Shown piece by piece: positions 10,124-19,554 of a stretch of DNA of 64,000 nt. The stretch comes from Gari tellinella. Taxonomy: Eukaryota; Mollusca; Bivalvia; Cardiida; Psammobiidae. A program made the position numbers and the translations under genes. Numbering within the stretch: position 1 is the stretch's first letter; each line of letters begins with the position of its first letter. A model generated the notes under the pieces. The model was not told the DNA's origin and searched no databases. It saw only the letters and a program-made list of their open reading frames with translations. The DNA is taken from positions 54,807,550-54,871,549 of the forward strand of contig OV277864.1 of the NCBI GenBank assembly GCA_922989275.2, read 5' to 3'.

Positions 10124-10373
10124 TACAGTGGAGAATCTGTTATTCTTTCCCGTTTAAACGCAAACGTACGCAAACGCAAAACACTAAAACGTAGAAAAGT
10201 GCAACTTTTAGACAATTCTTATAATTCATGTTTGTCTTGTTGACAAACAGTTAGGAGCCTGATCAGACGCCGGGTTACCCGGCGTCTGATCTGGCTCCAA
10301 ACTGTTTGCACTGCAAATAACAGTTTTAGCGTAAACGCGTTTATTGGGAAAGAATAACAGATTCTCCACTGTA
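10124..10373 (-). mobile_element. Family A MITE, young subfamily
   Basis: TACAGTGGAGAATCTGTTAT and ATAACAGATTCTCCACTGTA bound a 250-bp element with a near-perfect type-1 hairpin at about 10245-10309. It is in the opposite orientation to the copy at 3.02 kb, beginning TTTCCCGTTTAAACGCAAAC. Confidence 0.9.
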
Positions 10374-10469
10374 TTTGTTTTCAACGGTATTGTCTCTACA
10401 ATGACAATAACATTACCCCCACCGTTCATATTCTCGGAAACTGATTCAAATCGACCTTGATTTTCAAAA

Positions 10470-10989
10470 TACAGTGGGGAAGACATTATCCTATCCCGTT
10501 TAACCCATTCCCCCATAAATACGCATTTTTGCACCTTTAATTTATTCCTCCATTGAAGAAAATAGTTCCAATTTTTACTGTCACAAATAAAAATCGTAAG
10601 AAATATTTTCTAAATTCTAGTCGATAAAAGCTTAAAGCAGGCTGAAAGTAAAGCAGAATGCGCATTCTGCTTTACTTCCAACCTACTTTAAGTGGTCACA
10701 TATCTTCAAATCAAGAAACAGGCTATGTGGTAATGGGTTAAACGCACATGAAAACGCAAAAGATTGCAATAAAATGTAGAAAAGGACATTTGTTTTATAA
10801 TCCTTACGATGTATTTAAATCTGAGTGGCAAACAGTTTTGCAAGCAGTTTTATACAGTTTTTAAAGCAGGTTGAAAGTAAAGCAGAATACGCCTTAAGGA
10901 GTCTGATCTTTCCACAAACTGTATGCAACGAACATCATTGTTTAGCATAATCGAGTTTATTTGGCAAGAATAGCATCTTCTCCATGGTA
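10470..10989 (-). mobile_element. Family A MITE hosting B, with a chimeric core
   Basis: The left end TACAGTGGGGAAGACATTAT and right end TAGCATCTTCTCCATGGTA are A-type. A B element interrupts the left arm. The central hairpin is hybrid: its left half ends in the B-type arm AAAGCAGGTTGAAAGTAAAG then CAGAATACGCCTTAAGGA. That joins the A-type right arm GTCTGATCTTTCC, CACAAACTGTATGC at about 10901. Confidence 0.75.
10500..10741 (-). mobile_element. Family B MITE nested in family A
   Basis: Bounded by TTAACCCATTCCCCCATAAA and GTGGTAATGGGTTAA. It contains AAAGCAGGCTGAAAGTAAAG, CAGAATGCGCATTCTG and mirror. It lies at the TTAA in the A motif CCCGTTTAAACGC, the same position used at 8.42 kb. Confidence 0.85.
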
Positions 10990-11139
10990 TATGGCACATG
11001 GATGTACATGTTCTCTATTGTGCTATTTGCCAAGTAAATGATAACAAATATTTTCCGAGGACAATAACCCATTTGTGCCTAGCGTCCAATTAAATAGTTA
11101 TAGGACAAACAGGGATGACTCCGAAGAGACGCTGCATGC

Positions 11140-11389
11140 TACAGTGGAGAATGTGTTATTCTTTCCCAATAAACGCGTTTACGCTAAAACTATTATTTGC
11201 AGTGCAAACAGTTTGGAGCCAGATCAGACGCCGGGTAACCCGGCGTCTGATCAGGCTCCAAACTGTTTGCCACCAAGATAAACAAGAATTATCAGAATTG
11301 TCCAAAAGTTGTTCTTTTCTACGTTTTAGTGCTTTGCGTTTGCGTACGCTTGCGTTTAAACGGGAAAGAATAACAGATTCTCCACTGTA
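11140..11389 (+). mobile_element. Family A MITE, young subfamily
   Basis: A complete 250-bp copy. The left end reads TACAGTGGAGAATGTGTTAT and the right end ATAACAGATTCTCCACTGTA. The type-1 hairpin (TTGGAGCCAGATCAGACGCC and mirror) is essentially perfect. Apparent reading frames of 68-94 codons across it also appear in other A copies and are not genes. Confidence 0.9.
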
Positions 11390-11460
11390 TGTCATATAAA
11401 GTGTACCGCTGTATCGATAAATACTGTAATAGTAGCATCATTAAACTAAACTTGTGTATC

Positions 11461-11839
11461 TACAGTGGTCCCTCCCTACACCGACCCTCCGAACAAATTT
11501 CCTCTCCATACAACAACGCCTGTCTCTGATCTTCAAGCAATACAACTATATCAAACACTTTCAATGTCGTCTGCTTAAAACTTTCGTCCGCTGTTTGTTT
11601 CAAAGTTACGTATTGGACATTTTGAGAGTAGAAACATAAAGACAAGACACATTGTATGAACCCAAATCAGACAACCCGTTACGCGGCGTCTGATCTGAGT
11701 TTCAGCTGTTTGCCAATGTGTAAGCCAAGTCATACGCAGCACTCTTAGGGTATAAATTGTCCTTCCCTATAACAACCCACTCCGAACAACACATCAATAT
11801 GTCTCACATAAGGTTTTGTTGTAGAGAGGGAACACTGTA
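11461..11839 (-). mobile_element. Family D MITE, complete
   Basis: Bounded by TACAGTGGTCCCTCCCTACA and TAGAGAGGGAACACTGTA. The hairpin centre is half-eroded (AACCCAAATCAGACAACCCG with GCGGCGTCTGATCTGAGTTT). The D blocks AATGTCGTCTGCTTAAAAC and CACTCCGAACAACACATC are present in reverse orientation. Confidence 0.75.
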
Positions 11840-11900
11840 TATTGAAATTTTCATGCAAGCACATAAGGAGAGTTCATTGCAATATGCACTCATATATTGG

Positions 11901-12103
11901 TTAACCCATTTGCACCCAGTGGATTCTTCCATGTTTTATATTGGATTAGTCCCTTTTTTTATCAAAAGGATGCCGGGTCAAAATGTTCATTTTCATTTTC
12001 TTTTCATATCGAAATTCCTATCAGCAAACAGTGTAGACTCTGATCAGAGTCTACACTGTTTGCCTATGTTCCATATATGGGATCGTAAGCACAAATGGGT
12101 TAA
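11901..12103 (+). mobile_element. Family E MITE, complete
   Basis: Starts TTAACCCATTTGCACCCAG and ends GCACAAATGGGTTAA with TTAA at both edges. The left arm reads TGGATTCTTCCATGTTTTAT and GGATTAGTCC. The hairpin is the shortened form AACAGTGTAGACTCTGATCA mirrored at once as GAGTCTACACTGTTTG. The right arm has CCATATATGGGATCGTAAGC. Confidence 0.88.
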
Positions 12104-12336
12104 GCCGGAAGAATAGCACATTGCCCATTGTAAAAAAGAGCGTGGCACCCCTGTAATTGGTTGCACAGTACAAGAACAGTTTTATCCATATAACCCCAGT
12201 CATTAACGTAACTGTTTGTTGTCTAACTCTGTTAAAATATGAACAATTCATGTGATTTAATTATTTGTTACAATCCTCTACCGCCTTGCCCTAGAGAGTG
12301 TCTGATCTGACAATAGGATATTCAACAGGAAAATTG

Positions 12337-12586
12337 TACAGTGGAAAAGACGTTCTTCTTTCCCGTTTAATTGCAAACGAAAAGCAAACACATTTCAATA
12401 AAATATAGAAAATGACAATTTTAGAAAATTCTGAATGTTCATTTTAATCTGAGTGGCAAACCGTTTGGAGCCTGATCAGACGCCGGGTTATCCTGATTCT
12501 GATCTTGCTTCAAACTGTTTGCAATTAAAATAAGAGTTTCAGAGTAAACGCGTTTATTGGGGAAAAAATATGTCTTATTGACTGTA
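12337..12586 (-). mobile_element. Family A MITE
   Basis: Left end TACAGTGGAAAAGACGTTCT, right end ATGTCTTATTGACTGTA. The type-1 hairpin is about 12457-12522. It shows several mismatches, so it is an older copy. Confidence 0.8.
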
Positions 12587-12588
12587 CT

Positions 12589-12850
12589 ACAGCGGGGAAG
12601 CTGGAAAGCGATTTTTTTCCCAATAAACGCCTTTTTACTAAAACCATTTTCATGTTTAATCCATTGCAAACCGTTTGGAGCCAGAAAAGACGCTGGGTAA
12701 CCAAGCGGCTTTACCAGACTTCAAATTGTTTGCCACTCAGATTTAAAATAATCGTCAACGTTTTTAAAACTTGTTGTGGTCTACATTTAAATGTATTTCG
12801 TTTCATTTGAAGAGTGTAGGGGATTACGTCTTCACTTTAGAACAATTGCA
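12589..12850 (+). mobile_element. Family A MITE, decayed, back to back with the previous copy
   Basis: TACAGCGGGGAAGCTGGAAA then TTCCCAATAAACGCC resembles an A left end, with a degraded hairpin (CAAACCGTTTGGAGCCAGAA and CTTCAAATTGTTTGCC). The right end is not clear. It begins within a few bases of the end of the copy at 12337-12586 and lies in the opposite orientation. Confidence 0.55.
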
Positions 12851-12869
12851 GTCAATTTTGGCTACCCGG

Positions 12870-13060
12870 CGTCTGATCAGGCTTCAAACTTCCTCTCAGC
12901 GTACACAGTCGTAATCATTTTTAATTTATTGCCAATTCTTACAGTTTTGTGCACTGTGTTTAGTTTTGTTTAAAGGGAGAGAGAGAGAGAAGCATCTTCT
13001 TCCCTGTGGATATTTAATGTATGAGTCTACAATAGAGAAGTTTTTGTTCTTCAATAAATG
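12870..13060. other. Half core and simple repeat
   Basis: CCGGCGTCTGATCAGGCTTC at about 12866 is a right half-core lacking a left partner. A (GA)n run of about 14 bases begins at about 12977. No coding signal is seen. Confidence 0.5.
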
Positions 13061-13076
13061 TGCCTTCTTTCAAATC

Positions 13077-13228
13077 CGGGGTCCAAGGTTATAAAGCTTT
13101 TCAGTTGAGTCTAAAGTCGTTCTCAAGCATGTGATTGGTCAGATTTGAGCCTAGGCTCAAATCTGACCAATCAAAAGCTTGAGAATACACTCAGACTCAG
13201 CTCAAACGCTTTATAACCTTGGACCCGG
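13077..13228. mobile_element. Family I palindromic MITE
   Basis: Ends CCGGGGTCCAAGGTTATAAA and TTTATAACCTTGGACCCGG enclose the perfect inner palindrome GATTGGTCAGATTTGAGCCT and its mirror (about 13133-13173). A second copy at 48.24 kb is inserted in a B element, confirming that it moves as a unit. Confidence 0.85.
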
Positions 13229-13239
13229 ATGTCCATCGT

Positions 13240-13430
13240 AAACAGTTTGGAGCCAATACCAGAGGCCGGGCAACTCTGCGTCTGATCAGGTTCCAAATCA
13301 TGTGCCACTCAGATAAAGAGAAATATGCAAATCACTTTTAAATGCCATTTTCTATATTGTATTACCTTTTGTTTGCGTTTAAAGTCGAATAAACGATAAG
13401 TAAAAAATAAACAGTTTCCTAACTGTACAA
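13240..13430 (+). mobile_element. Family A-type remnant
   Basis: TAAACAGTTTGGAGCCAATA then CCAGAGGCCGGG and CTGCGTCTGATCAGGTTCC form a decayed type-1 hairpin. It is followed by A right-arm blocks (TTTGTTTGCGTTTAAAG, ACAGTTTCCTAACTGTA). The left end is missing. Confidence 0.55.
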
Positions 13431-13498
13431 GAAAATCTCTCTATTACGACCACTAATTTGTGTCGAAATGTAGGTGTATCTGGTACATGTAGATTTAA

Positions 13499-13667
13499 GA
13501 AATAATCTATGTTCTACCGTTGTGAAACGGTATTTTACAACGGTTGGGAGTTGTGGTGCGCAGGAATTGACCACGAAGGCCAAAGGCCTGAGTGGTCAAT
13601 TCCTGCGCACCACAACGACCGACCGTTGTAAAATACCGTTTCACAACGGTAGAATATAGATTATTTC
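13499..13667. repeat. 169-bp near-perfect palindrome
   Basis: Arms of about 76 bases differ at about four positions and flank a 17-base centre (about 13575-13591) that holds GGCC and AGGCC. Each arm contains a second small inverted repeat (ACCGTTGT and ACAACGGT around GAAACGGTATTTT). The sequence can therefore fold as one long hairpin with cruciform side arms. I see no matching copy in the window. Confidence 0.9.
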
Positions 13668-13679
13668 GATTCTAACATG

Positions 13680-14110
13680 ACCAGATTTTAAGAAATTCAT
13701 TAGAAAGGAAATCAAATGTTCCATACTTATTTCCTCAGCGGATGCAGTTTTTCGACCGAATAACTTCTTCCGCGGCATTACAACAATCTAACACACAACA
13801 GCAAATTTACATTTACTGATCCACAATCTGGCATAGAACAATCATTACATGAAACAAGACAGAAGAATGGGAAAAGTACAGTTAAATGACTGGTTAAAAG
13901 TATATGGTCTTTACGGGCTATATGAATAATGTAAGAAATTTAAAAAACATAACGTATGAACGCACGAGGTCACGTCATGCCATATAACCGCGGGAGGAGC
14001 GGTGTAGGGAAGAGCGTGGTATACCGTCTCAGGTATACCACGATATACCTGTTCTTTGTTTATAGAGACGAATTCACGTGTCATGTTAGAATACTTCTTT
14101 TAGCATGGTG
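13680..14110. other. Unassigned stretch with a small hairpin
   Basis: A short inverted repeat GTGGTATACC..GGTATACCAC lies at about 14015-14042. Otherwise there is no recognised repeat or coding frame. Confidence 0.5.
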
Positions 14111-14162
14111 ACAGTAAATAAAGAGGTCCTTTAGAAGCTTTCTGTTTTACTGACATGTTGCT

Positions 14163-14412
14163 TTAACCTTTTACCTCATAGCCTGTGTCTAGTTTTGAAG
14201 ACAGGTGATCATTTAAAGCAGGTTGAAAGTAAAGCAAAATGTGCCTTAAGGCACATTCTGCTTTACTTTCAGCCTGATTTAAGCTAAAATCTGCAGGATA
14301 TATAAAATATTTGTAATGGTATTTGTTCATGCGTGTATAAACTGGAAATATTTTCTTCAGGGGAGGAATAAATTTAATACGCTAAAAGTCGCTTCTTTGG
14401 GGAAAGGGTTAA
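14163..14412 (+). mobile_element. Family B MITE, complete
   Basis: Bounded by TTAACCTTTTACCTCATAG and GGGGAAAGGGTTAA. The left arm has CTGTGTCTAGTTTTGAAGAC. The type-2 hairpin (GGTTGAAAGTAAAGCAAAAT, GTGCC and mirror) is nearly perfect. It is preceded at 14118-14165 by a half C core (CCTTTAGAAGCTTTCTGTTT). Confidence 0.88.
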
Positions 14413-14449
14413 GCTGTCAATTGTTTTAAGTTGTCGATATAAAGAGGTT

Positions 14450-14985
14450 TTACTGTATTATCCTTTTGATACAATGTTTGCCCGTGCCTAAACATTACCT
14501 CTCAGCTCGGCATGATCTATCAATCATTTTCTCTTATAAAAACAAGTTGTTTTATGTTTGGCAAAATACATGTCACGCTAGATAGTAAGACGAGATACAA
14601 AGTTTGAAAATAAGAGAGGCTAAGAAAACACTGTTAAAGCGATTTAATCAATCGAGTATTTAACGTAGAAATCTGAGCTGTGTTTTTGGATTCTCTTAGA
14701 GTTTCAGGCTTCGTGATTGATCTCCGGGTTAGGCTAACTTGATTTGCAAGAGAAAAATCACCCACTGGACTAGAGTAGATAACCAACGTATCAGGACCTT
14801 AGGGAGCCAATATCCGGCGATATTCAGCTATCGTTTACCAGTTTTGACCACTCAGGTTATAAAGGGTATTCCAAAGGGCCCAATTAATATCACTTTCAAT
14901 AAATATTGTGGTCTATGGAGTGATATATCTCATCTAACATCTTTTACATAAACTATACGAGGAAAATACTGGAAGTTGATACAAA
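14450..14985. other. Unassigned non-coding stretch
   Basis: No family ends, hairpins or coding features are recognised. The longest open frame (about 14739-14951) shows no recognisable motif. Confidence 0.45.
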
Positions 14986-14992
14986 GCAATAC

Positions 14993-15150
14993 AATAAAAC
15001 TTCTCTATTACGACCACTAAATGAAAATTAATGCTTCCAAATTTAAGGCAGTTGGCTGCTTAAAACAAAATGGCAGTAAAACAGAAAGCTCCTAAAGGAG
15101 CTTTCTGTTTTACTGTCATCTTGTTTTGAGCCCCATCTGTCTTCAATGCT
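14993..15150 (+). mobile_element. Family C MITE, right end eroded
   Basis: Left end AATAAAACTTCTCTATTACG then ACCACTAAA. The core is AAAACAAAATGGCAGTAAAA, CAGAAAGCTCC and mirror at about 15060-15132. The expected right end (AGTGGTCGTAATAGAGAGG) is not seen. Confidence 0.7.
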
Positions 15151-15493
15151 GCCCATAAGCCTAAATGTTAGGTGACGTATTACAGAGGTTGCAATGTAGT
15201 TAGATAACTCCACCATCCTTCTATTGTTTGTATATTTAACCCTTTCAATACCAATATGACGTATATTTACCATTAGGACACTATTTAGTCAAACGGAGGA
15301 AGATGAAATTGCACTGCCATGTCAATCGATCTAGTGGCTTTTCAAAGACATATTTACAAGGAACAGTTGAGGCAAATAGGAAATGAGGAAGACAGAAGAA
15401 AAATGGATTGACAAGATTGGAGAATGGAGTTACGACGAAAAAAATCGGGAAAGAAAGGACCCGTCTAAAGAAACGTCGCAAATCTACGACAAC

Positions 15494-15730
15494 TATAGTG
15501 GAGAATCTGATATTTCTTTCCCGTTTAAACGCAAACGTACGCAAACGCAAATCGCTAAAACGTAGAAAAGAACAACTTTTGGACAAATCTGATATTTCAT
15601 GTTTATCTTGGTGGCAAACAGTTTGGAGCCTGATCAGACGCCGGGTTATCCGGCGTCTGATCTGGCTCCAAACTGTTTGCACTGCAAATAATAGTTTTAG
15701 CGTAAAAGCGTTTATTGGGAAAGAACTGTA
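15494..15730 (-). mobile_element. Family A MITE, right end deleted
   Basis: Left end TATAGTGGAGAATCTGATAT, then CCCGTTTAAACGCAAACG. The type-1 hairpin is near-perfect at about 15614-15680. At the right end GGGAAAGAA runs straight into CTGTA, so about 15 bases of the terminal repeat are missing while the last five remain. Confidence 0.85.
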
Positions 15731-15936
15731 CCAATATTGTCGTAAGTTAGATTCTTAAATTCTCAATTATTATTTATTTCTCCATCTAATCCTGTCTATC
15801 AATACCTCTTACGGGTCGTCTTGAAAAGACAATTCCAAAAAGGATGTCACACGACAGGATTAGATGGAGAAATATGAACTTAGATGTATTCTAAAGTGTT
15901 GACTTACGACCATTTTTGTCGTACGACGGACCCCTG
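15731..15936. mobile_element. Family H palindromic MITE
   Basis: Outer arms TTGTCGTAAGTTAGA and TTACGACCATTTTTGTCGTA, then TTTCTCCATCTAATCCTGTC mirrored as GACAGGATTAGATGGAGAAA. The centre is CGTCTTGAAAAGACAATTCC. It ends ACGACGGACCCC. It directly abuts the truncated A element. Confidence 0.8.
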
Positions 15937-16126
15937 GTGCAACAATGAGGTGCCCGACGGTTCTACTACATGTAGGAGCTAAGGGACCAAGGCAATGCAT
16001 GCTATGTACGTGTGTAGGTGTCGTCTGCAAAAAATTGTCATTTGCAACAATTTTCGGAGTTGACTTTTCTGTATTTTCTTTCAAAAGATATCAATGGAAT
16101 GGAAACCAGTTTGGATGCCGATTTAT

Positions 16127-16376
16127 TACAGTGGAGAATCTGTTATTCTTTCCCAATAAACGCGTTTACGCTAAAACTATTATTTGCAGTGCAAACAGTT
16201 TGGAGCCAGATCAGACGCCGGGTAACCCGGCGTCTGATCAGGCTCCAAACTGTTTGCCACCAAGATAAACAAGAATTATCAGAATTGTCCAAAAGTTGTT
16301 CTTTTCTACGTTTTAGTGCTTTGCGTTTGCGTACGTTTGCGTTTAAACGGGAAAGAATAACAGATTCTCCACTGTA
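16127..16376 (+). mobile_element. Family A MITE, young subfamily
   Basis: A complete 250-bp copy with perfect ends (TACAGTGGAGAATCTGTTAT and mirror) and a near-perfect hairpin at about 16191-16257. It is almost identical to the copies at 11.14 and 37.20 kb. Confidence 0.92.
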
Positions 16377-16394
16377 GGCATCTCATCTGAATCC

Positions 16395-16713
16395 AAGCCA
16401 ACAGTTACCACAGAGTCGCCCAGTGGATCTTTCCATGTTTATATATTTGATGAGTCCATTTTTCGTCTAAGGGGTGTTTGGTCTAGATTTTCATGTTTTT
16501 AGTTTTAAATTAAATTCCTATCAGCAAACAGTATACAGTTATTTCACACCTGCTTTACTTTCAGCCTGCTTAAAACTATCAGCATCTAAGATTTAGAAAA
16601 TATATGTTATGGTACATTTTCATGATTGTATAAATTAAATTGGAACTGTTTTCATCAGTGGAGGAATAGATTTAATGCGGTAAAATGCGCTTCTATCGGA
16701 GGAAAAGGATAAC
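16395..16713. mobile_element. Chimeric MITE: left half E, right half B
   Basis: The left part is E (CAGTGGATCTTTCCATG, GAGTCCATTTTTCGTC, AATTCCTATCAGCAAACAGT). Near 16540-16555 it switches to the right arm of a type-2 hairpin (CCTGCTTTACTTTCAGCCTG). It continues as B (TTGGAACTGTTTTCATCAGT, GGAGGAATAGATTTAATGCG). The central palindromes are each represented by one arm only. Confidence 0.7.
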
Positions 16714-16719
16714 ACAATA

Positions 16720-17160
16720 TTGTTATTACTTGAACCCAATAAAACGAGGTCTGTGGCAATGTATTCATTAACCGACAAATGGTAAGCAGATGACATTTTT
16801 GTTCTTCAATATATTGTAGACACAAACTCGCGAATAATTGAAAGGCAATCGTCCTAAGCACCTGATTTCATAACGGGAACGTGATACAACATCTGTGCCG
16901 ATAGTAAGAAAGGCTTAGGGAATAGCTATACGCTTTTTTAGGAAAACAATAACTCATTTAACAAATGGAAAGAAAACGACCGAAATTGTATTAATGTTTG
17001 AATTGTTGTCAAAACCCGAGCGGCCTACAATTAAAGAATGTCAAATTGTAGTGTGGTGGTATTAAAGATGCATTACGGCTGTCCATCAAGGCCGCCAGAA
17101 AACAGCCAGCTTACCCCCAATAGAATAGACTGGAATACGTATTGTTTCAACGGCGAAAAC
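16720..17160. other. Unassigned non-coding stretch
   Basis: No family ends or palindromes are recognised and there is no convincing coding frame. Confidence 0.45.
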
Positions 17161-17171
17161 TGTCGTCTGCT

Positions 17172-17423
17172 TTAATCCATGACCCCATATATACGCATTT
17201 TTACGCATATAATTATTTCCTCCATAAAGAAAATAATTTCAATAAATGCAATAATGAATACGTACCATCAGATATAGTTTCTATATTCTTAAAGATTGTA
17301 GCTTGAAGCAGGCTGAAAGTAAAACAGAATGCGCCTTAAGGCGCATTCTGCTTTACTTTCACCCTGCTTTAAGAGGTCATCTATCTTCAATACCAGATAC
17401 AGGCTATAGGGAAATTGGTAACC
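17172..17423 (-). mobile_element. Family B MITE, complete
   Basis: Starts TTAATCCATGACCCCATATA. The type-2 hairpin is near-perfect (AAGCAGGCTGAAAGTAAAAC, AGAATGCGCC and mirror). It ends ACAGGCTATAGGGAAATTGG then TAA. It is immediately followed by a second B element that shares the junction GGTAACCCATTACC. Confidence 0.85.
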
Positions 17424-17612
17424 CATTACCGTTGCTTTTAAATACGCATTTTACGCCTTTTTACTGAAGAAAATAGTTCCATTTTATGTAGTCATGAACA
17501 TATACCATAAGAAATATTTTCTATATCCTAGGAGATTGTCACATAGAGATCCTGCTTTACTTTCAACCTTCTTTAAGTGGTCACTTGTCTTCAATGCAAG
17601 AAACATACTAGT
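17420..17612 (-). mobile_element. Family B MITE with collapsed hairpin
   Basis: It begins TAACCCATTACC and carries AAATACGCATTTTACGCC, TGAAGAAAATAGTTCC and TATTTTCTATATCCTAG. Only the right hairpin arm is present (CCTGCTTTACTTTCAACCTT). The left arm and centre are deleted and the far end fades after GTCTTCAATGCAAGAAAC. Confidence 0.75.
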
Positions 17613-17639
17613 ATACTTCATCCCCCAATACTTGTTTTA

Positions 17640-18100
17640 TCAAACCGAAACAAGATATTTAGTCGAATTCCGAATACTCAAACCCACTTTTAAAGTCAAA
17701 CATACGTACAGTATATATTATTAAAGTTGACTTGTACATGTAGTATTTTTATTTTATAGGTTTGGAGACAATGGCAAGTTCAACTTAATACACGTAATCG
17801 TGGTTTTTGTTTAAATCATTGTCTACAATAGAATTCAGAGCTACGTCTAAATGCAACAAACTATTATTGTTTTATAGCGGGTTGCATGACTCATTCAATT
17901 GGCAATAGAAGCCGTACAACACTGATTACTATTTGTAGTCTCACAGAGATTAAAACAAGGAATCTGAAGCCATTCTTATAAATACAGTAAAACCTGTATT
18001 AAGCGATCCATTGAATACAATGTCTATAATTAGAGTACCATATAGATGGTTGCTATATGCAGGATAAAGATAATGTACAAAACAATCGCCGGAAGTTTTC
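17640..18100. other. Mostly unassigned stretch
   Basis: A C-like left end (ATACAGTAAAACCTGTATTA) occurs at 17983 with nothing recognisable on its right. Otherwise AT-rich sequence without assigned elements. Confidence 0.45.
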
Positions 18101-18104
18101 TGCA

Positions 18105-18402
18105 TTAACTCATTCAGCCCTAGTGACGCATATATGCGACCTTTATCAAACGTGTAACTGTGAAGAGTAAACTTGTCCTATGCAAACAGTGAAGTCCCTG
18201 ATCAGAGGGCTCCTGCAGGAGCCCTCTGATCAGAGACTTCACTGTTTGTCATTTGCAATTTATTACCAAAAACAACCCTAAATAGTCTAAAATGGACCAG
18301 CCTTTATTAGTATTATTATTAATATTATTATTATACCAGATTTATATAGCGCTCTTTTCACACACAGTTGTCCATTGGAAGCTTCAGGGGGTAATGAGTT
18401 AA
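18105..18402 (+). mobile_element. Family F MITE, complete
   Basis: Bounded by TTAACTCATTCAGCCCTAG and CAGGGGGTAATGAGTTAA. The hairpin at about 18183-18249 is perfect (CAAACAGTGAAGTCCCTGAT then CAGAGGGCTCC and mirror). The right arm has AGTCTAAAATGGACCAGCC. An (ATT)n run with TTTATATAGCGCTCTTTTCA at about 18308-18365 looks like a later insertion. Confidence 0.87.
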
Positions 18403-18439
18403 CTTTATCCTGCATTTAGCATTCAGATAGGAGAAACCC

Positions 18440-18650
18440 TATAGTGGAGAAAACGTTATTCTTTCCCGTTTAAACACAAACGCATTACAATAAAATGTAG
18501 AAAATGATAACTTTTTTTGACAATTCTGGCAGTGCATAAGAATCTAATGTCTGAGCCGGCGTCTGATCTGGCTCCAAACTGTTTTCCAATTAATATAGAA
18601 GTATTGTCGTAAACACGTTAAATGGGAAAGAATAACGTCTCCCCACTGTA
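18440..18650 (-). mobile_element. Family A MITE, hairpin half lost
   Basis: Left end TATAGTGGAGAAAACGTTAT and right end AACGTCTCCCCACTGTA. Only the right hairpin arm is kept (GCCGGCGTCTGATCTGGCTC), joined to AATCTAATGTCTGA. Confidence 0.8.
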
Positions 18651-18659
18651 TGACAAATT

Positions 18660-19070
18660 CAGTCAAATTGTAGTAAATCGGCAACTCGAAAGAAGACACA
18701 ATTAATATTTATCTCAAATACTGGGTTGACGTCGGACAATGGCATTGTATAAACACAGCCTACATGTATACATGTATGAGCTGCCTACAAAATATCTTTT
18801 ACTTTGGCCCGTAAATAAGCCCATCGTTCGGCAGTATGTCCTCGCCCATCTAAAGAGTGCTCCCAATACATGTACATGTACATGTAGTCATCTCAAAACT
18901 GTTTGCAATGGGAAATATATAATTGTTTTAGCATCATGATATGCATATGAATGTTCCGGTCAAATTCGTTGATGATTTATAATATATTTCTAGAAATAAA
19001 CAGAGAAACGATTGAATGATTGATTGGCTGAGTTGGGTTTTACGACACTGCGAAACATACGTACAATAGT
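18660..19070. other. Unassigned stretch with ACATGT-rich patches
   Basis: Short alternating TACATGTA motifs occur at about 18765 and 18870. No recognised element ends or coding region. Confidence 0.45.
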
Positions 19071-19168
19071 AATATACAGTGAAACCCCTCTTAACCGGAA
19101 CCTCTAAATACCAGAATTCTCTCTAAACCGAACAAAAACTTTAGTCCCGTTTCCAACCCTTCTTTATT

Positions 19169-19554
19169 TTAACCCATTGCACCATTCTCTTTTCCAGTGT
19201 TTCTTCATACACCCTTCATTCGGCACCCCTCAGTTTGTTTACACTAAGCAATGACATGTATCTAGATAAGCTAGTTTTCTCCGAGTAGAAACGAGAATAT
19301 GTGTAAGCCGTTAAATACCCGGATGACTGGAAAAGAGAATGAATATGCATTTTACGCCTTTGAATTATTCCTACACTGAAGAAAATAGCATTCATGAATA
19401 TGTATCATCTGCAATAGTTTCTATATTCTAGCAGATGATAGCTTCAAGCAGGTTGAAAGTAAAGCAGAATGCGCCTTAAGGCGCGTTCTGCTTTACTTTT
19501 AACCTGCTTTAAGTGATCAGCTATCCTCCATTCTAGAAACAAGCTTTAGGTTAA
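19169..19554 (-). mobile_element. Family B MITE nested in M and carrying L
   Basis: TTAACCCATTGCACC is followed, after the L insertion, by GAATATGCATTTTACGCC, TGAAGAAAATAGCATTC and a type-2 hairpin (AAGCAGGTTGAAAGTAAAGC, AGAATGCGCC and mirror). The closing end is AACAAGCTTTAGGTTAA. Confidence 0.75.
19184..19340. mobile_element. Family L element nested in B
   Basis: Inverted ends ATTCTCTTTTCCAG and CTGGAAAAGAGAAT enclose about 130 bp with TTTACACTAAGCAATGACA and AAATACCCGGATGA. The same ends and the AAATACCCGGATGACTGG block recur at 20.47-20.77 kb. Confidence 0.7.

Noticed and set aside
12970..12995. (GA)n tract as a regulatory element
   Set aside because: Short simple repeat without a neighbouring gene; no reason to assign a role.
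14213..14285. GC-rich hairpins as bacterial intrinsic terminators
   Set aside because: The hairpins are MITE centres with 30-base or longer arms and are not followed by a consistent U tract; the sequence is not bacterial.
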